Source: Aestuariispira insulae
Lineage (GTDB): Bacteria > Pseudomonadota > Alphaproteobacteria > UBA8366 > Aestuariispiraceae
DNA length: 64,000 nucleotides
Direction of reading: 5' to 3'
Assembly: GCF_003385955.1 (NCBI RefSeq)
Contig: NZ_QRDW01000002.1
Span: forward strand, 248,001 to 312,000
The stretch's first letter is position 1; each line of letters opens with the position of its first letter. A program made the position numbers and the translations under genes. Below are positions 63,172 through 64,000 of the stretch, one piece after another. The notes beneath the pieces are model-generated. The model saw nothing but the letters and a program-made list of their open reading frames with translations. It was not told the origin of the DNA and did not search any database.

Positions 63172-63438
63172 TTAGTGAATACGCGTTTTACAGGTATTTC
63201 TCAGGCCCGTTGACTGTTGTAACGGTTTCAGCCTGTTTTCTAAGATGGCCTGTAATACATCGCCGGTATCCTCATGATCGTCGATCAGTCCAGATAGTTT
63301 CAGCGCATCCAGTTCACGATCCACAACCGCCCGGAATCGTTTGATAATCAGGTTGTTGCGGTCTCTGTTTTCGGAGGCGGTGCACAGAGCCCTCATGGAT
63401 GGCATGAGGTCAACAGCCGGCTCGGTCTTGTTTGTCAT
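63172..63438 (-). CDS. 88-residue helical protein (tandem paralogue B)
   Basis: A small protein with GGAG about 11 bases before the ATG. 'LIIKRFRAVVDRELDALKLS' and 'DHEDTGDVLQAILENRL' line up with the neighbour at 62872 over about 42 residues with matching hydrophobic positions. It is shorter on the acidic side and has a basic C-terminus. Function unknown. A 17-bp palindrome lies in its upstream region. Confidence 0.65.
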   Translation of the reverse strand: MTNKTEPAVDLMPSMRALCTASENRDRNNLIIKRFRAVVDRELDALKLSGLIDDHEDTGDVLQAILENRLKPLQQSTGLRNTCKTRIH

Positions 63439-63502
63439 TAATGATGCTCCTGCATTACTCCGGAGCCTCTCCCAATAACAATTATAACAAATTTTATGAA
63501 AA

Positions 63503-63519
63503 TCTGAAATAATTTCAGA
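63503..63519. promoter_or_regulatory. 17-bp palindrome upstream of the 88-residue gene
   Basis: 'tctgaaat' a 'atttcaga' is a perfect inverted repeat about 65-80 bases before the start at 63438. It may be an operator. Confidence 0.4.
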
Positions 63520-63525
63520 AAGCGG

Positions 63526-63573
63526 CTGGAAACGGGGTGGATATGAAGGGTTTTCGGTCTGCCCCGTTTCCAG
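63526..63573 (-). terminator. long hairpin after the ABC permease gene
   Basis: 'ctggaaacgggg' (63526-63537) pairs perfectly with 'ccccgtttccag' (63562-63573) around a 24-base loop, just downstream of the permease stop on the minus strand. There is no T run, so termination is inferred from position. Confidence 0.5.
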
Positions 63574-63596
63574 GGGCTATTAGGTGTCTAAGCCGC

Positions 63597-64000
63597 TTAG
63601 CGAATGTCGCCCTTGCCGTAATGGGCCTCGATCTTGGACTGGACAATCTCCAGCACAATGGTCAGCAGCCAATAGATCAGGGCGGCTGTGATCAGCATCT
63701 CCAAATGCTTGAATTCTGCGCGGCCCGCCGTTTTGGCCCGGTAGGTCAGATCCCAGACCCCAACCACGGATACAAGTGAGCTGTCTTTGAGCATGGCGAT
63801 GAACTGGTTGCCGGTCGGCGGCACAATCAGCTTCATGGCCTGCGGCAGCACAATTTTACGAAAGGTCAGGCCCTTATGCAGGCCAAGGGCCGCGGCTGCC
63901 TCGCGCTGGCCTTCCGGGACGCCCTGGATACCGGCGCGGAAAATCTCCGCCATATAGGCGCCATAACAAAGCGATAGTGCGATGATCCCGGCAGGAATGG
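63597..64000 (-). CDS. amino-acid ABC transporter permease, C-terminal part
   Basis: The frame is open to the window edge, so the 5' part is missing. 'YGAYMAEIFRAGIQGVPEGQ' followed by 'REAAAALG' is the EAA loop that contacts the ATPase in polar amino-acid permeases (HisMQ/GltK type). Downstream are 'IVLPQAMKLIVPPTGNQFIA' and a final membrane helix 'LITAALIYWLLTIVLEIV'. The remaining transporter genes should lie to the right of this window. It is the only true transport subunit matching the family-3 binding proteins here, but it is far from all of them. Confidence 0.93.
   Translation of the reverse strand, partial: IPAGIIALSLCYGAYMAEIFRAGIQGVPEGQREAAAALGLHKGLTFRKIVLPQAMKLIVPPTGNQFIAMLKDSSLVSVVGVWDLTYRAKTAGRAEFKHLEMLITAALIYWLLTIVLEIVQSKIEAHYGKGDIR

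Overview
The window looks like a chromosomal segment of a free-living, probably aquatic alphaproteobacterium. The support is moderately high GC, strongly alphaproteobacterial-looking proteins, a two-subunit glycyl-tRNA synthetase next to pyruvate phosphate dikinase, a CspA-type cold-shock gene, several dispersed short palindromes of the 'atgccgga-cttga-tccggcat' kind, and a corrinoid one-carbon locus of the type seen in marine alphaproteobacteria. No phage, integrase, transposase or CRISPR array was recognised. The one tRNA is tRNA-Leu(UAA) at 59303-59389.

Layout. 0.1-8.1 kb: a small HTH protein, two orphan family-3 solute-binding proteins, a VWA protein, an acyl-CoA dehydrogenase/FAD-oxidoreductase operon, a Sua5-type tRNA-modification enzyme and a flavin-nucleotide-binding-like protein. 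8.2-16.7 kb: MaoC dehydratase, SLC13 transporter, glyQ-glyS-ppdK. 16.7-25 kb: an AT-rich HEPN-like island flanked by palindromic repeats, csp and a small protein, a 2OG oxygenase, a GFA protein, an acyltransferase/SGNH pair, a gamma-glutamylcyclotransferase-like protein, another orphan binding protein, a GreA/B-like factor and a response regulator. 25-30.6 kb: a tightly packed minus-strand operon of three glycosyltransferases, asnB and pyrC. 30.7-40.3 kb: ygfZ-like gene, a membrane class III nucleotide cyclase, a thiolase, a large hybrid histidine kinase, a frameshifted binding protein and a Sel1-repeat protein.

40.5-51.6 kb is the centrepiece: a corrinoid/tetrahydrofolate methyl-transfer locus. 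It has two corrinoid proteins (about 78% identical by eye), a DUF1638 protein, a small 'virulence factor'-family protein, an ArsR-methyltransferase fusion regulator, two different methylenetetrahydrofolate reductases, a methyl-THF:corrinoid methyltransferase, a RamA-like ASKHA [2Fe-2S] corrinoid activator, and a homocysteine-methyltransferase-fold protein that has lost all three zinc cysteines. Two promoters carry the same operator, which resembles SahR sites, at identical spacing from a TTGACA box. I infer a module that moves methyl groups between a corrinoid and folate under SAM/SAH-cycle control. The substrate methyltransferase (MttB/MtgB-like) is not in the window.

51.6-64 kb: a cysteine-free molybdopterin-fold protein, a MarR regulator with a perfect operator palindrome, a membrane-anchored isochorismatase, a 1037-residue ABC-type protein whose ATPase motifs are all degenerate and which ends in a cyclic-nucleotide-binding domain, a CinA-type domain protein, the tRNA with a hydrolase remnant beside it, a lipoprotein, map, an O-antigen-ligase-like protein, two tandem small paralogues, and the 3' part of an amino-acid ABC permease that runs off the right edge.
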